The notes under the pieces were generated by a model, which did not search any database, was not told the origin of the DNA, and saw only the letters and a program-made list of their open reading frames with translations. 18,136 nt of DNA from Acidaminococcus fermentans (GTDB taxonomy: Bacteria; Bacillota_C; Negativicutes; Acidaminococcales; Acidaminococcaceae): positions 1 through 18,136 of the forward strand of contig SFHH01000019.1 in the NCBI GenBank assembly GCA_004555735.1. Direction: 5' to 3'. How positions within the stretch are numbered: the first letter of the stretch is position 1; each line of letters starts with the position of its first letter. A program made the translations under genes and the position numbers. Positions 1 to 5,633 of this stretch are shown here, piece after piece.

Positions 1-80
1 GCGGCTGACAGGACTTGAACCTGCACGTCGAAGACACCAGATCCTAAGTCTGGCGCGTCTGCCAATTCCGCCACAGCCGC
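1..80 (-). tRNA. tRNA-Leu (anticodon UAG), 3' end cut by window
   Basis: The reverse complement folds as a class II tRNA with an acceptor stem GCGGCTG pairing with CAGCCGC, an anticodon stem CCAGA/TCTGG around the loop containing TAG, a short extra arm and a T arm with GGTTCAAGTCC. Anticodon UAG reads CUA and other CUN leucine codons. The acceptor stem is complete, but the discriminator base and CCA lie just left of base 1. It is the last of four tRNA genes in the same transcript. Confidence 0.93.
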
Positions 81-97
81 CTTTTAGATATAAAAAA

Positions 98-173
98 TGG
101 TGATCCACCCGGGACTCGAACCCGGGACACCCTGATTAAAAGTCAGGTGCTCTACCAACTGAGCTAGTGAATC
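98..173 (-). tRNA. tRNA-Lys (anticodon UUU)
   Basis: On the minus strand a 76-nt tRNA is visible with acceptor stem GATTCAC/GTGGATC (one T-G pair), D arm AGCTCAGTTGGTAGAGC, anticodon TTT in loop CTTTTAA, and T arm CCGGGTTCGAGTCCCGG. Discriminator A and a genome-encoded CCA are present at 98-101. It lies between the Gln and Leu tRNAs; only 3 bp separate it from the Gln gene, so they are processed from one precursor. Confidence 0.96.
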
Positions 174-176
174 ACT

Positions 177-252
177 TGGCTGGGGCAGCTGGACTCGAAC
201 CAACGCATGCGGGAGTCAAAGTCCCGTGCCTTACCGACTTGGCTATGCCCCA
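177..252 (-). tRNA. tRNA-Gln (anticodon UUG)
   Basis: The reverse complement begins TGGGGCA and ends TGCCCCA-G-CCA, the unusual U1-A72 acceptor pair and G73 typical of bacterial glutamine tRNA. The anticodon stem GGGAC/TCCC holds a loop with TTG, and the T arm contains GGTTCGAGTCC. CCA is encoded. It is the second gene of the tRNA transcript. Confidence 0.96.
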
Positions 253-269
253 AAAAAGATAAAAAAATA

Positions 270-346
270 TGGGGTGGATAGTGGGGATCGAACCCACGCG
301 TGCCGGAGCCACAATCCGGTGTGTTAACCGCTTCACCATATCCACC
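270..346 (-). tRNA. tRNA-His (anticodon GUG)
   Basis: The minus strand shows an acceptor stem GTGGATA/TATCCAC preceded by an encoded G at position -1 that faces discriminator C73, the hallmark of bacterial histidine tRNA. Anticodon GTG lies in the loop between CCGGA and TCCGG, and the T arm has GGGTTCGATCCC. CCA is encoded at 270-272. It is the first gene of the cluster, about 25 bp downstream of the expected start site. Confidence 0.96.
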
Positions 347-378
347 ATATTTCTTTATCGCCATCCGACGACTTACTT

Positions 379-408
379 ATTTTAGCATAGACACGTGAAA
401 AGTGTCAA
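379..408 (-). promoter_or_regulatory. Sigma-70-type promoter of the tRNA cluster
   Basis: On the minus strand TTGACA (403-408) is followed after 18 bp by TAAAAT (379-384). A 5-bp inverted repeat GACAC/GTGTC with a 7-base gap overlaps the -35 and spacer. The match is strong and is correctly placed just upstream of tRNA-His. No hairpin separates it from the HutP-like gene, so some read-through from that gene is possible. Confidence 0.75.
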
Positions 409-437
409 GGGGATTTTCTTTTTTTCTAAAAAATGAT

Positions 438-866
438 TCAGTCGATCCCTGCTAAGCTCCGATGGGCCAGTGCGACGCCCAGTTCATTCAGATTCAGCAC
501 GCCCACACTCATATAAACGGCTACACAAAGGTGCTCTCCATAACGGGCTACCCCGATTTTCCCTCCTACATTGAATCCGATGGCCTTGGTCATCATCTGT
601 TCCAGAGCTTCATGAGCGGCCCCGGCTACCGTACCCGCTCCCACATGAGAATCCGTGACGATATTCTGCCGTTCTGCAGCTACCACGGCCCGTTCCACGA
701 TTTTTTTGATGGAAGGAAGGAATTCTCCGCCAAAATCCACAGCGGCGGCCCGGAATCCCTGCGCTTTCAATTTTTCCTTCAGCCGGTCTTCTTCTTCCCG
801 GGTGGCCGTCAATGCCATCCACAAAGCGGCACGTCCCACATCGATACTGGCAATGGGTTTGTTCAT
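438..866 (-). CDS. HutP-family RNA-binding antiterminator-like protein
   Basis: 142 aa. The protein resembles the HutP family, whose Bacillus member binds the hut leader mRNA with histidine and Mg2+ and prevents termination. It has a short N-terminal helix-rich part (about 1-60), then a segment with H74 and H85, a glycine-rich strand segment NVGGKIGVARYGEHLCVAV (99-117) and H135 near the C-terminus. Histidines of this kind bind the metal in B. subtilis HutP, but the spacing here is not identical (H74 and H85 rather than HxxxH), so ligand assignment is inference. The SD is AAAGGGA. No histidine utilisation genes lie nearby, and the target RNA cannot be told from here. The gene is divergent from a small unknown gene and shares a palindrome-bearing promoter region with it. 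Family call fairly sure, function uncertain. Confidence 0.72.
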   Translation of the reverse strand: MNKPIASIDVGRAALWMALTATREEEDRLKEKLKAQGFRAAAVDFGGEFLPSIKKIVERAVVAAERQNIVTDSHVGAGTVAGAAHEALEQMMTKAIGFNVGGKIGVARYGEHLCVAVYMSVGVLNLNELGVALAHRSLAGID

Positions 867-902
867 GATACCACATCCCTTTCCTACAGAATCTGCCCCA
901 TC

Positions 903-931
903 ATTATACCAAAGATTCCCTTGTCAGGGAA
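903..931 (-). promoter_or_regulatory. Extended -10 promoter of the HutP-like gene
   Basis: The minus strand reads TGG-TATAAT (TATAAT at 903-908, TG two bases upstream), an extended -10. The -35 position (926-931, TTCCCT) is poor and falls inside the 915-932 palindrome. The start site would be about 30 bp before the ATG. Confidence 0.6.
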
Positions 932-932
932 T
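915..932. promoter_or_regulatory. Palindrome between divergent promoters, candidate operator
   Basis: Perfect 7-bp arms ATTCCCT and AGGGAAT separated by TGTC. It covers the -35 of the rightward promoter and the -35 position of the leftward promoter, so a dimeric repressor bound here could close both. The binding protein is unknown; a HutP-type protein would be expected to bind RNA rather than this DNA. Confidence 0.5.
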
Positions 933-949
933 GTCATAGCTGATAGAAT
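921..949 (+). promoter_or_regulatory. Promoter of the 76-codon gene
   Basis: TTGTCA (921-926) and TAGAAT (944-949) are separated by exactly 17 bp. Transcription would begin near 956, so the in-frame ATG at 952 would not be in the mRNA, which supports the downstream start at 985. Confidence 0.65.
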
Positions 950-984
950 GGATGGATATGAACGAGGAGAAGGAGGTACATCCT

Positions 985-1215
985 ATGTCCGTCATCATGG
1001 CCGAAGAGCTCCGTGCCGGTCTCGTTTTGGGAGACCGGGACAATGACCAATATCTCTACATGCCCGGGAGCGAAATCGGCAGCGACGATCCCCTGTGCAT
1101 CTTCGAAGAGCACGGGACCAAAACTGACCTGCACCTGGCTGAAGCCGTGGAACTGGCCAAACGCCTGACCCTGAAGCCCACAGAACACCCAGTATACGGA
1201 AAAAGAGCCTATTGA
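985..1215 (+). CDS. Small acidic hypothetical protein
   Basis: 76 aa, not recognised. The start is chosen at 985 because AGGAGG at 971-976 sits 8 bases before it and the promoter -10 ends at 949; an in-frame ATG at 952 has no SD. The protein is acidic in its first half, with aromatic and proline residues (YLYMPGSEIG), then an amphipathic helix-like stretch LHLAEAVELAKRLTLKP and a tail ending YGKRAY. It has no signal peptide, membrane segment or cysteine pair. It stands alone between its own promoter and a strong terminator, which suggests a real single-gene unit. Divergent from the HutP-like gene; a functional link is possible but unproven. Confidence 0.7.
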   Translation: MSVIMAEELRAGLVLGDRDNDQYLYMPGSEIGSDDPLCIFEEHGTKTDLHLAEAVELAKRLTLKPTEHPVYGKRAY

Positions 1216-1252
1216 AAAAGGGGGCTGTTGCATAAGCAACAGCCCCCTTTTT
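1215..1252. terminator. Bidirectional intrinsic terminator
   Basis: Perfect 17-bp arms starting AAAAAGGGGGCTGTTGC with loop ATAA, so each strand has a GC stem followed by five T. It starts at the last base of the 76-codon gene and directly precedes a GTC-heptad array. The stem core GCTGTTGC recurs in other terminators of this window. Confidence 0.92.
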
Positions 1253-1255
1253 GAG

Positions 1256-1379
1256 GTCTCTGGTCTCGAGTCGTGAGTCTCGAGCCGTAGGATGGTAGGA
1301 CCAAATCGGCCGGAATCTGCAAAACCGGATTTTTGCTCTGCACCAACAAGCCCGCGACTCGCGGCCCGTGACCCGCGAC
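1256..1379. repeat. Inverted GTC-heptad element A
   Basis: The left arm has five contiguous 7-bp units: GTCTCTG at 1256, GTCTCGA at 1263, GTCGTGA at 1270, GTCTCGA at 1277 and GCCGTAG at 1284. The right arm is in reverse orientation with units CCGCGAC at 1352, TCGCGGC at 1359, CCGTGAC at 1366 and CCGCGAC at 1373. The core of about 61 bp (1291-1351) contains GCAAAA/TTTTTGC able to pair around CCGGA. Left array follows the terminator at 1215-1252; right array ends 2 bp before the hairpin at 1382. It lies between convergent genes. No protein is supported here. Confidence 0.85.
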
Positions 1380-1381
1380 CG

Positions 1382-1405
1382 GGGGGATGAATTTTTTCAT
1401 CCCCC
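1382..1405 (-). terminator. Hairpin after icd, terminator-like
   Basis: Ten-bp arms GGGGGATGAA and TTCATCCCCC around TTTT. It begins 2 bases after the icd stop codon. On the minus strand no T-run follows (it runs into the GTC array), so it may work as an RNA 3' end stabiliser, with termination further on at 1215-1252. Confidence 0.6.
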
Positions 1406-1407
1406 TC

Positions 1408-2616
1408 TTATCTTTCCTCCAGTCGTTCCCGGATTGCTTCCAGGAATTCCTCACTGTTGACTTTTTTCTTGCTCGGCAAGGTGGATACGGCCATCAGATC
1501 CCCGGTCATGATCCCTTCTTCCAGGGTCTGGAGGGTGGCCTTTTCCAGGCGGTCCGCAAAATCCACCAGATCCTTGAGGCCGTCCAGCTGGCCCCGTTTC
1601 CGCAGAGCCCCCGTCCAGGCAAACAGGGTGGCCACCGGGTTGGTAGAAGTCTTTTCACCCTTCAGATACCGGTAGTAATGGCGCTGTACGGTGCCGTGGG
1701 CTGCTTCATATTCATAGCAGCCATCCGGAGACACCAGCACAGAGGTCATCATAGCCAAGCTGCCGAAGGCGGTGGCCATCATGTCGCTCATCACGTCCCC
1801 ATCGTAATTCTTGCAGGCCCAGATCATGCCCCCTTGGGACCGGACTACCCGGGCCACCACATCGTCGATCAGAGTATAGAAATATTCGATGCCAGCAGCT
1901 TCGAATTTTTCTTTGTATGCAGTATCATAGATTTCCTGGAAAATATCCTTGAACCGGTGGTCATAGATTTTGGACACCGTATCCTTGGTAGCGAACCACA
2001 GGTCTTCCTTCTGTTCCAGAGCATAGTTAAAGCAGGACCGGGCAAAATTACGGATGGATTTGTCCGTGTTGTAGATTCCCTGGACAATCCCCGCATCCTG
2101 GAAGTCCATAATGGTCCGGCGGATTTCCTTCCCGTCCGCCCCTGTGACCACCAGTTCTGCCTTAGCCGGACCCTCCACTCGGATTTCCGAATTTTTGTAA
2201 ATGTCTCCGTAGGCGTGCCGGGCAATGGTGATGGGTTTTTCCCAGGTAGGGATCAGCGGCCGGATACCCTTCACCATAATGGGTTTCCGGAACACCGTCC
2301 CGTCTAGGATGGCCCGGATGGTACCATTGGGGCTGGCCCACATCTTCTTCAGCTCATATTCCTTCACCCGGGCCGCATTGGCCGTAATGGTAGCACATTT
2401 CACCGCCACCCCGTACTTTTTGGTAGCCAGGGCCGAATCAACGGTCACCTGGTCATCCGTGTCGTCCCGGTGCTTCATACCTAGGTCATAATATTCCGTC
2501 TTCAGATCTACATAAGGAAGGATCAGGATATCCTTGATCATCTTCCACAGGATCCGAGTCATTTCATCCCCATCCATTTCCACCAGCGGGGTCTTCATTA
2601 GGATTTTCTCAGCCAT
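1408..2616 (-). CDS. icd: Isocitrate dehydrogenase, NADP-dependent, eukaryote-like type
   Basis: 402 aa, the usual length of the homodimeric eukaryote-like subfamily of NADP-isocitrate dehydrogenases rather than the E. coli type. It oxidises and decarboxylates isocitrate to 2-oxoglutarate in the cytoplasm. Visible motifs are GDEMTR (16-21), KCATIT (73-78), the substrate-binding SPNGTIR (95-101), the metal-binding YDGDVMSD (271-278) and the cofactor region AAHGTVQRHYY (305-315), where R and H after the GTV point to NADP. The start has SD AAAGGAG nine to ten bases upstream. It has its own promoter and a hairpin after its stop, so it is probably monocistronic. 2-Oxoglutarate feeds glutamate, the precursor of the arginine pathway encoded further right. 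Confidence 0.96.
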   Translation of the reverse strand: MAEKILMKTPLVEMDGDEMTRILWKMIKDILILPYVDLKTEYYDLGMKHRDDTDDQVTVDSALATKKYGVAVKCATITANAARVKEYELKKMWASPNGTIRAILDGTVFRKPIMVKGIRPLIPTWEKPITIARHAYGDIYKNSEIRVEGPAKAELVVTGADGKEIRRTIMDFQDAGIVQGIYNTDKSIRNFARSCFNYALEQKEDLWFATKDTVSKIYDHRFKDIFQEIYDTAYKEKFEAAGIEYFYTLIDDVVARVVRSQGGMIWACKNYDGDVMSDMMATAFGSLAMMTSVLVSPDGCYEYEAAHGTVQRHYYRYLKGEKTSTNPVATLFAWTGALRKRGQLDGLKDLVDFADRLEKATLQTLEEGIMTGDLMAVSTLPSKKKVNSEEFLEAIRERLEER

Positions 2617-2638
2617 AGGAAAGCTCTCCTTTCCACTT

Positions 2639-2649
2639 GTTGGACCAAC
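2639..2649. promoter_or_regulatory. Small palindrome in icd 5' leader
   Basis: GTTGG and CCAAC flank a single A, just downstream of the expected icd start site. It may be an operator or chance; no regulator can be named. Confidence 0.25.
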
Positions 2650-2663
2650 CTATTTTCATCTGC

Positions 2664-2672
2664 ATCATACCA
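2664..2672 (-). promoter_or_regulatory. Extended -10 promoter candidate for icd
   Basis: The minus strand reads TGG-TATGAT. The expected -35 position (TTTCCC or TTTTCC) is weak. It lies about 50 bp upstream of the icd ATG and on the icd side of the ppaC terminator. Confidence 0.5.
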
Positions 2673-2773
2673 TAGAAACAGCCAAGGGAAAAATACGAAA
2701 AAAACAGGACAGGTATCGGATTTTTTTATGGGGAACAGAGTTTGGGGGAATAAATATTTAAAGTTCATCGTTA

Positions 2774-2807
2774 AAGAGGGGCTGTTGCATACGCAACAGC
2801 CCCTCTT
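2774..2807 (-). terminator. Intrinsic terminator of ppaC
   Basis: Perfect 15-bp arms AAGAGGGGCTGTTGC and GCAACAGCCCCTCTT with loop ATAC, seven bases after the ppaC stop. The minus-strand transcript ends CTCTTTAA. The stem shares GGGGCTGTTGC with the terminator at 1215-1252 and with 16109-16132. Confidence 0.88.
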
Positions 2808-2813
2808 CTTTCC

Positions 2814-3743
2814 TTATCCCTTGAACGCATCCGTCAGCGGCGGTACGATCTGTTTTTTCCGGGACAGCACCTTGGGCAGGTGGTAATGCCCGTCGGCTTC
2901 GGCTTTGCCGAAGGCCTTGTCCAGGATGTCCTGGTTCTTCCCGGCCCACAGCAGTTCGGTGACTTCGTCCATGATATCGGTGACCATCAGCAGGCTGGTG
3001 TCGGCTTCCCCGCTGTCCACCATGGACTGGAGGGCCTTCTGGAGTTCCGGCCATTTGGCTTTGGCAGCTTCCCCATTCATCACATTCACCTGAGCCACGG
3101 TGACTTTCCCCTGAGGGAAGTCGAATTCTTTCATATCTCCATGGCAGATTTCCTCAGCAGTCATGGAGTTGATGGCAGAACCGGCCTGGAGCATCTCCAG
3201 GGCATAGGCTTGAGGATCAGCGAGGCCGGCGATCTTCGCCAGGGCACCGGCAGCTTCCTTATCCTTTTCTGTGGTGGTAGGGGACTTGAAATACAGCGTA
3301 TCGGAACTGATGGCGGAGAACAACAGCCCGGCGATTTCCTTCGGCAGGGTCAAGTTGTTTTCCACCGCCACATTGTACAGGATGGTGGCGGTGCAGCCCA
3401 CCGGCTGCATCCGGACGAACAGGGGATTGGAAGTGACGATGCCCCCCAGACGGTGATGGTCGATGATTTCCACCAGATCCGCCTTGTCCAGTCCGTCCAC
3501 AGCCTGGCTCAGTTCATTGTGGTCCACCAGGATGATCTTCTGGCCTTCTTCCACCTTTTCCACCAGTTCAGGAGCGTCCACTTTCCAGTGATCCAGCACA
3601 AAGCGGGTTTCCGGGTTCACATTGCCGGCCCGGCAGGCGGTGACCTTTTCCCCCAGCTGGGTCTTGATCCAGGTATAGCTCAGAGCAGAGCAAATGGAGT
3701 CCGTATCCGGGTTCTTATGCCCGGTGATGATGATGTTTTCCAT
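2814..3743 (-). CDS. ppaC: Manganese-dependent inorganic pyrophosphatase (family II)
   Basis: 309 aa, the normal family II length. It hydrolyses pyrophosphate to phosphate in the cytoplasm and pulls biosynthetic reactions forward. DHH-superfamily motifs are clear: GHKNPDTDS (8-16), DHN (74-76), DHH (95-97) and SSDT (146-149) for the metal site, then the DHHA2 domain with SRKKQ (294-298), which binds the phosphates. No CBS or DRTGG insert is present, so this is the short, unregulated form. The start at 3743 is chosen because AAGGAG lies upstream and the family N-terminus begins MENIIITGH; the open frame extends to 3842, but that stretch crosses the promoter and the GTC-heptad array and is not coding. 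Confidence 0.97.
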   Translation of the reverse strand: MENIIITGHKNPDTDSICSALSYTWIKTQLGEKVTACRAGNVNPETRFVLDHWKVDAPELVEKVEEGQKIILVDHNELSQAVDGLDKADLVEIIDHHRLGGIVTSNPLFVRMQPVGCTATILYNVAVENNLTLPKEIAGLLFSAISSDTLYFKSPTTTEKDKEAAGALAKIAGLADPQAYALEMLQAGSAINSMTAEEICHGDMKEFDFPQGKVTVAQVNVMNGEAAKAKWPELQKALQSMVDSGEADTSLLMVTDIMDEVTELLWAGKNQDILDKAFGKAEADGHYHLPKVLSRKKQIVPPLTDAFKG

Positions 3744-3779
3744 AAAAGCATCTCCTTGTTTTTTACTGTCAATCAATAT

Positions 3780-3788
3780 ATTATAGCA
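3780..3788 (-). promoter_or_regulatory. Extended -10 promoter of ppaC
   Basis: The minus strand reads TGC-TATAAT (TATAAT at 3780-3785). The -35 position (3803-3808) has no good match and lies inside the GTC-heptad array that starts at 3791. The -16 to -50 region of this promoter is therefore made of repeat sequence. Confidence 0.65.
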
Positions 3789-3790
3789 CA

Positions 3791-3989
3791 GTCTCAGGTC
3801 TCGCGTCTCACGTCTCGAGCCGAATGATGAATTTGCAGGCAAATTTCTTGAATGAGCGGAACCAGCCAGTTCAAAATAAACTTTTCGTTCCTTGAGATGG
3901 CACGGGACTGCATCAGCATCTTCAAAAGGACCTGGCTGGAAGACAGGTTCTATCCAAGGTCCCGAGACTCAAGACCTGAGACTCGAGAC
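3791..3989. repeat. Inverted GTC-heptad element B
   Basis: The left arm has GTCTCAG at 3791, GTCTCGC at 3798, GTCTCAC at 3805, GTCTCGA at 3812 and GCCGAAT at 3819. The right arm has CCGAGAC at 3962, TCAAGAC at 3969, CTGAGAC at 3976 and TCGAGAC at 3983. The arms contain a perfect 12-bp inverted repeat, AGTCTCAGGTCT (3790-3801) against 3972-3983. The 136-bp core has a hairpin AATTTGC/GCAAATT (3830-3845) and an inner inverted pair CCAGCCAG (3862-3869) and CTGGCTGG (3932-3939). It lies between two minus-strand genes, next to the ppaC promoter. No coding sequence is supported. Confidence 0.88.
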
Positions 3990-3997
3990 CTTACCAA

Positions 3998-4016
3998 GCG
4001 GCTGCCCCGCAGCCGC
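3998..4016 (-). terminator. GC hairpin after the FAD oxidoreductase gene
   Basis: Eight-bp arms GCGGCTGC and GCAGCCGC around CCC, three bases after the stop codon. The minus-strand sequence that follows is TTGGTAAG, so it is T-poor and a weak terminator at best; the GTC array begins right after. Confidence 0.5.
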
Positions 4017-4019
4017 ATC

Positions 4020-5633
4020 CTATGCCTCCGGTACCGCAAATCTCCCCATCAGCCGTCTGGCCTGATGGTACCCATCCATGGCAGCACTCATGATGCCTCC
4101 GGCGTATCCGGCTCCTTCTCCCGTAGGATACAACCCCCGGCAGTTCACCGACTGACCGTCCTCTCTCCGGAGGATCCGCACCGGAGCCGAAGTCCGAGTC
4201 TCCACTCCGATCATCAGCCCCCGGGTGCTGAACCCAGGAAGCTTCCGTTCAAAATCAGCCAGCCCGTGCTCCAGGGACTCGGTCACAAAGTCTGGCAGGA
4301 TCTTCCGCAAGTCTGCCGGGACCAGCCCCGGCCGGTAGCTGGGATGGAAGCTCACCTTCAGATCCGGTGCCGTCTTTTCCACAAAGCTCCGGCTGCTCTG
4401 GGCCGGGGCCCGGTAATCCCGGCTCACCTGCCAGGCCAGCTGCTCGTACTTCCGCTGGAATTCCATGCCACCCAAAGGCCCGGCTGGGAAGTCCCCCGGA
4501 TCTACGCTCACAACCAGGGCGCTGTTGGCCAGCCCCGTATCCCGCTTGAAGGGACTCATGCCGTTGACCACCAGCCCTCCTTGTTCCGAAGCAGAGGCTA
4601 CCACTTGGCCACCCGGACACATGCAGAAAGAATATACCGCCCGTCCGGTTTCCTTGTCGTGATAAATCAGGGCATAATCCGCCGCTCCCAGTTTGGGATG
4701 GTTGGCAAACTTCCCGTACTGGGCCCGATTGATCAAGGCCTGCTCATGCTCGATCCGTACCCCCACCGCAAAGGCCTTGGCCTCCAGATGGACGGACCGT
4801 TTCAGCAGGGTCTCATAGGTATCCCGGGCGCTGTGGCCGCAGGCCAGGATCACTCCATTGGTGTCCAGCCACTCCCGGCCGTTCAGTTCCACCCCAGTCA
4901 GCCCCCGCTCCGGGTCCACCCGGAAATCCGTCACCTGGGTCTCATACCGGATCTCGCCCCCGGCCTTTTTGATCCGGCTAATCAGCCCGGTGACCATGAG
5001 CCGCAGTTTATCCGTGCCTACATGGGGTTTCTGTTCCGTGAGGATCTCTTCCGGTGCCCCTGCTTCCACAAAGGTCCGGAGCAGATGACCCATAATGGGA
5101 TCGTTGACCCGGGTAGTCAGCTTCCCGTCGGAAAAGGTCCCGGCGCCCCCGGCTCCGAACTGCACATTGCTCACTGGATCCAGCTTCCCGGTCTTCCAGA
5201 AGGTTTCCACATCCTTCACCCGGTGCTGCAGATCCCGGCCCCGTTCCACCACCAGGGGAGCGTACCCGTGCCGTGCCAGTTCCAGGGCCGCTACCAGTCC
5301 CGCAGGTCCCAGACCGATCACCACTGGCCGTCCCATGAATTTTTCCGTCCCCAGCACCGGAGCCGGTTCCGGTTTCTCCTCCCACAGGCTCACCTGAGGA
5401 TCCCGGAGCAGCCGATCCATTACCCCGGCAGCTGCTTCCACCTGGGCCCGCACATGGTACACCAGGCAGATGCTGCTTTTCCGCCGGGCATCCACGGCTT
5501 TCCGGATCACTTGGACCTGTCGGATGGCCCGGGGGGCCAGATGGTACTTTTTCCCGATGGTCTGCTCCAGGGTATGGCTGCTGTCCAGCCCCACTCGGAG
5601 GTTATTGATTCTGATTTCCACTGGCTTTGCCAT
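4020..5633 (-). CDS. FAD-dependent oxidoreductase (COG2509-type)
   Basis: 537 aa. It resembles the large uncharacterised FAD-dependent dehydrogenase family widespread in Firmicutes. An N-terminal domain (about 1-90) precedes the Rossmann FAD-binding loop VVIGLGPAGLVAALELA (104-120) with the acidic residue VVERGRDL (128-135) at the end of the second strand. Family-typical stretches follow: GAGGAGTFSDGKLTTR (160-175), CMCPGGQVVASASEQGG in the middle, and TGEGAGYAGGIMSAAMDG (504-521) that closes the FAD site. There is no signal peptide. The substrate is not known. The start overlaps the end of cdaR by 32 bases; a GGAA-type SD precedes it. It is the third gene of the cdaA-cdaR operon, which suggests co-expression but not a shared reaction. 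Confidence 0.85.
   Translation of the reverse strand: MAKPVEIRINNLRVGLDSSHTLEQTIGKKYHLAPRAIRQVQVIRKAVDARRKSSICLVYHVRAQVEAAAGVMDRLLRDPQVSLWEEKPEPAPVLGTEKFMGRPVVIGLGPAGLVAALELARHGYAPLVVERGRDLQHRVKDVETFWKTGKLDPVSNVQFGAGGAGTFSDGKLTTRVNDPIMGHLLRTFVEAGAPEEILTEQKPHVGTDKLRLMVTGLISRIKKAGGEIRYETQVTDFRVDPERGLTGVELNGREWLDTNGVILACGHSARDTYETLLKRSVHLEAKAFAVGVRIEHEQALINRAQYGKFANHPKLGAADYALIYHDKETGRAVYSFCMCPGGQVVASASEQGGLVVNGMSPFKRDTGLANSALVVSVDPGDFPAGPLGGMEFQRKYEQLAWQVSRDYRAPAQSSRSFVEKTAPDLKVSFHPSYRPGLVPADLRKILPDFVTESLEHGLADFERKLPGFSTRGLMIGVETRTSAPVRILRREDGQSVNCRGLYPTGEGAGYAGGIMSAAMDGYHQARRLMGRFAVPEA

Noticed and set aside
462..1046. 194-codon plus-strand frame opposite the HutP-like gene
   Set aside because: Shadow frame that also crosses the divergent promoter region and the start of the 76-codon gene.
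3744..3842. N-terminal extension of ppaC by 33 codons
   Set aside because: It crosses the -10 element and the GTC-heptad array; family II pyrophosphatases begin at the chosen methionine.
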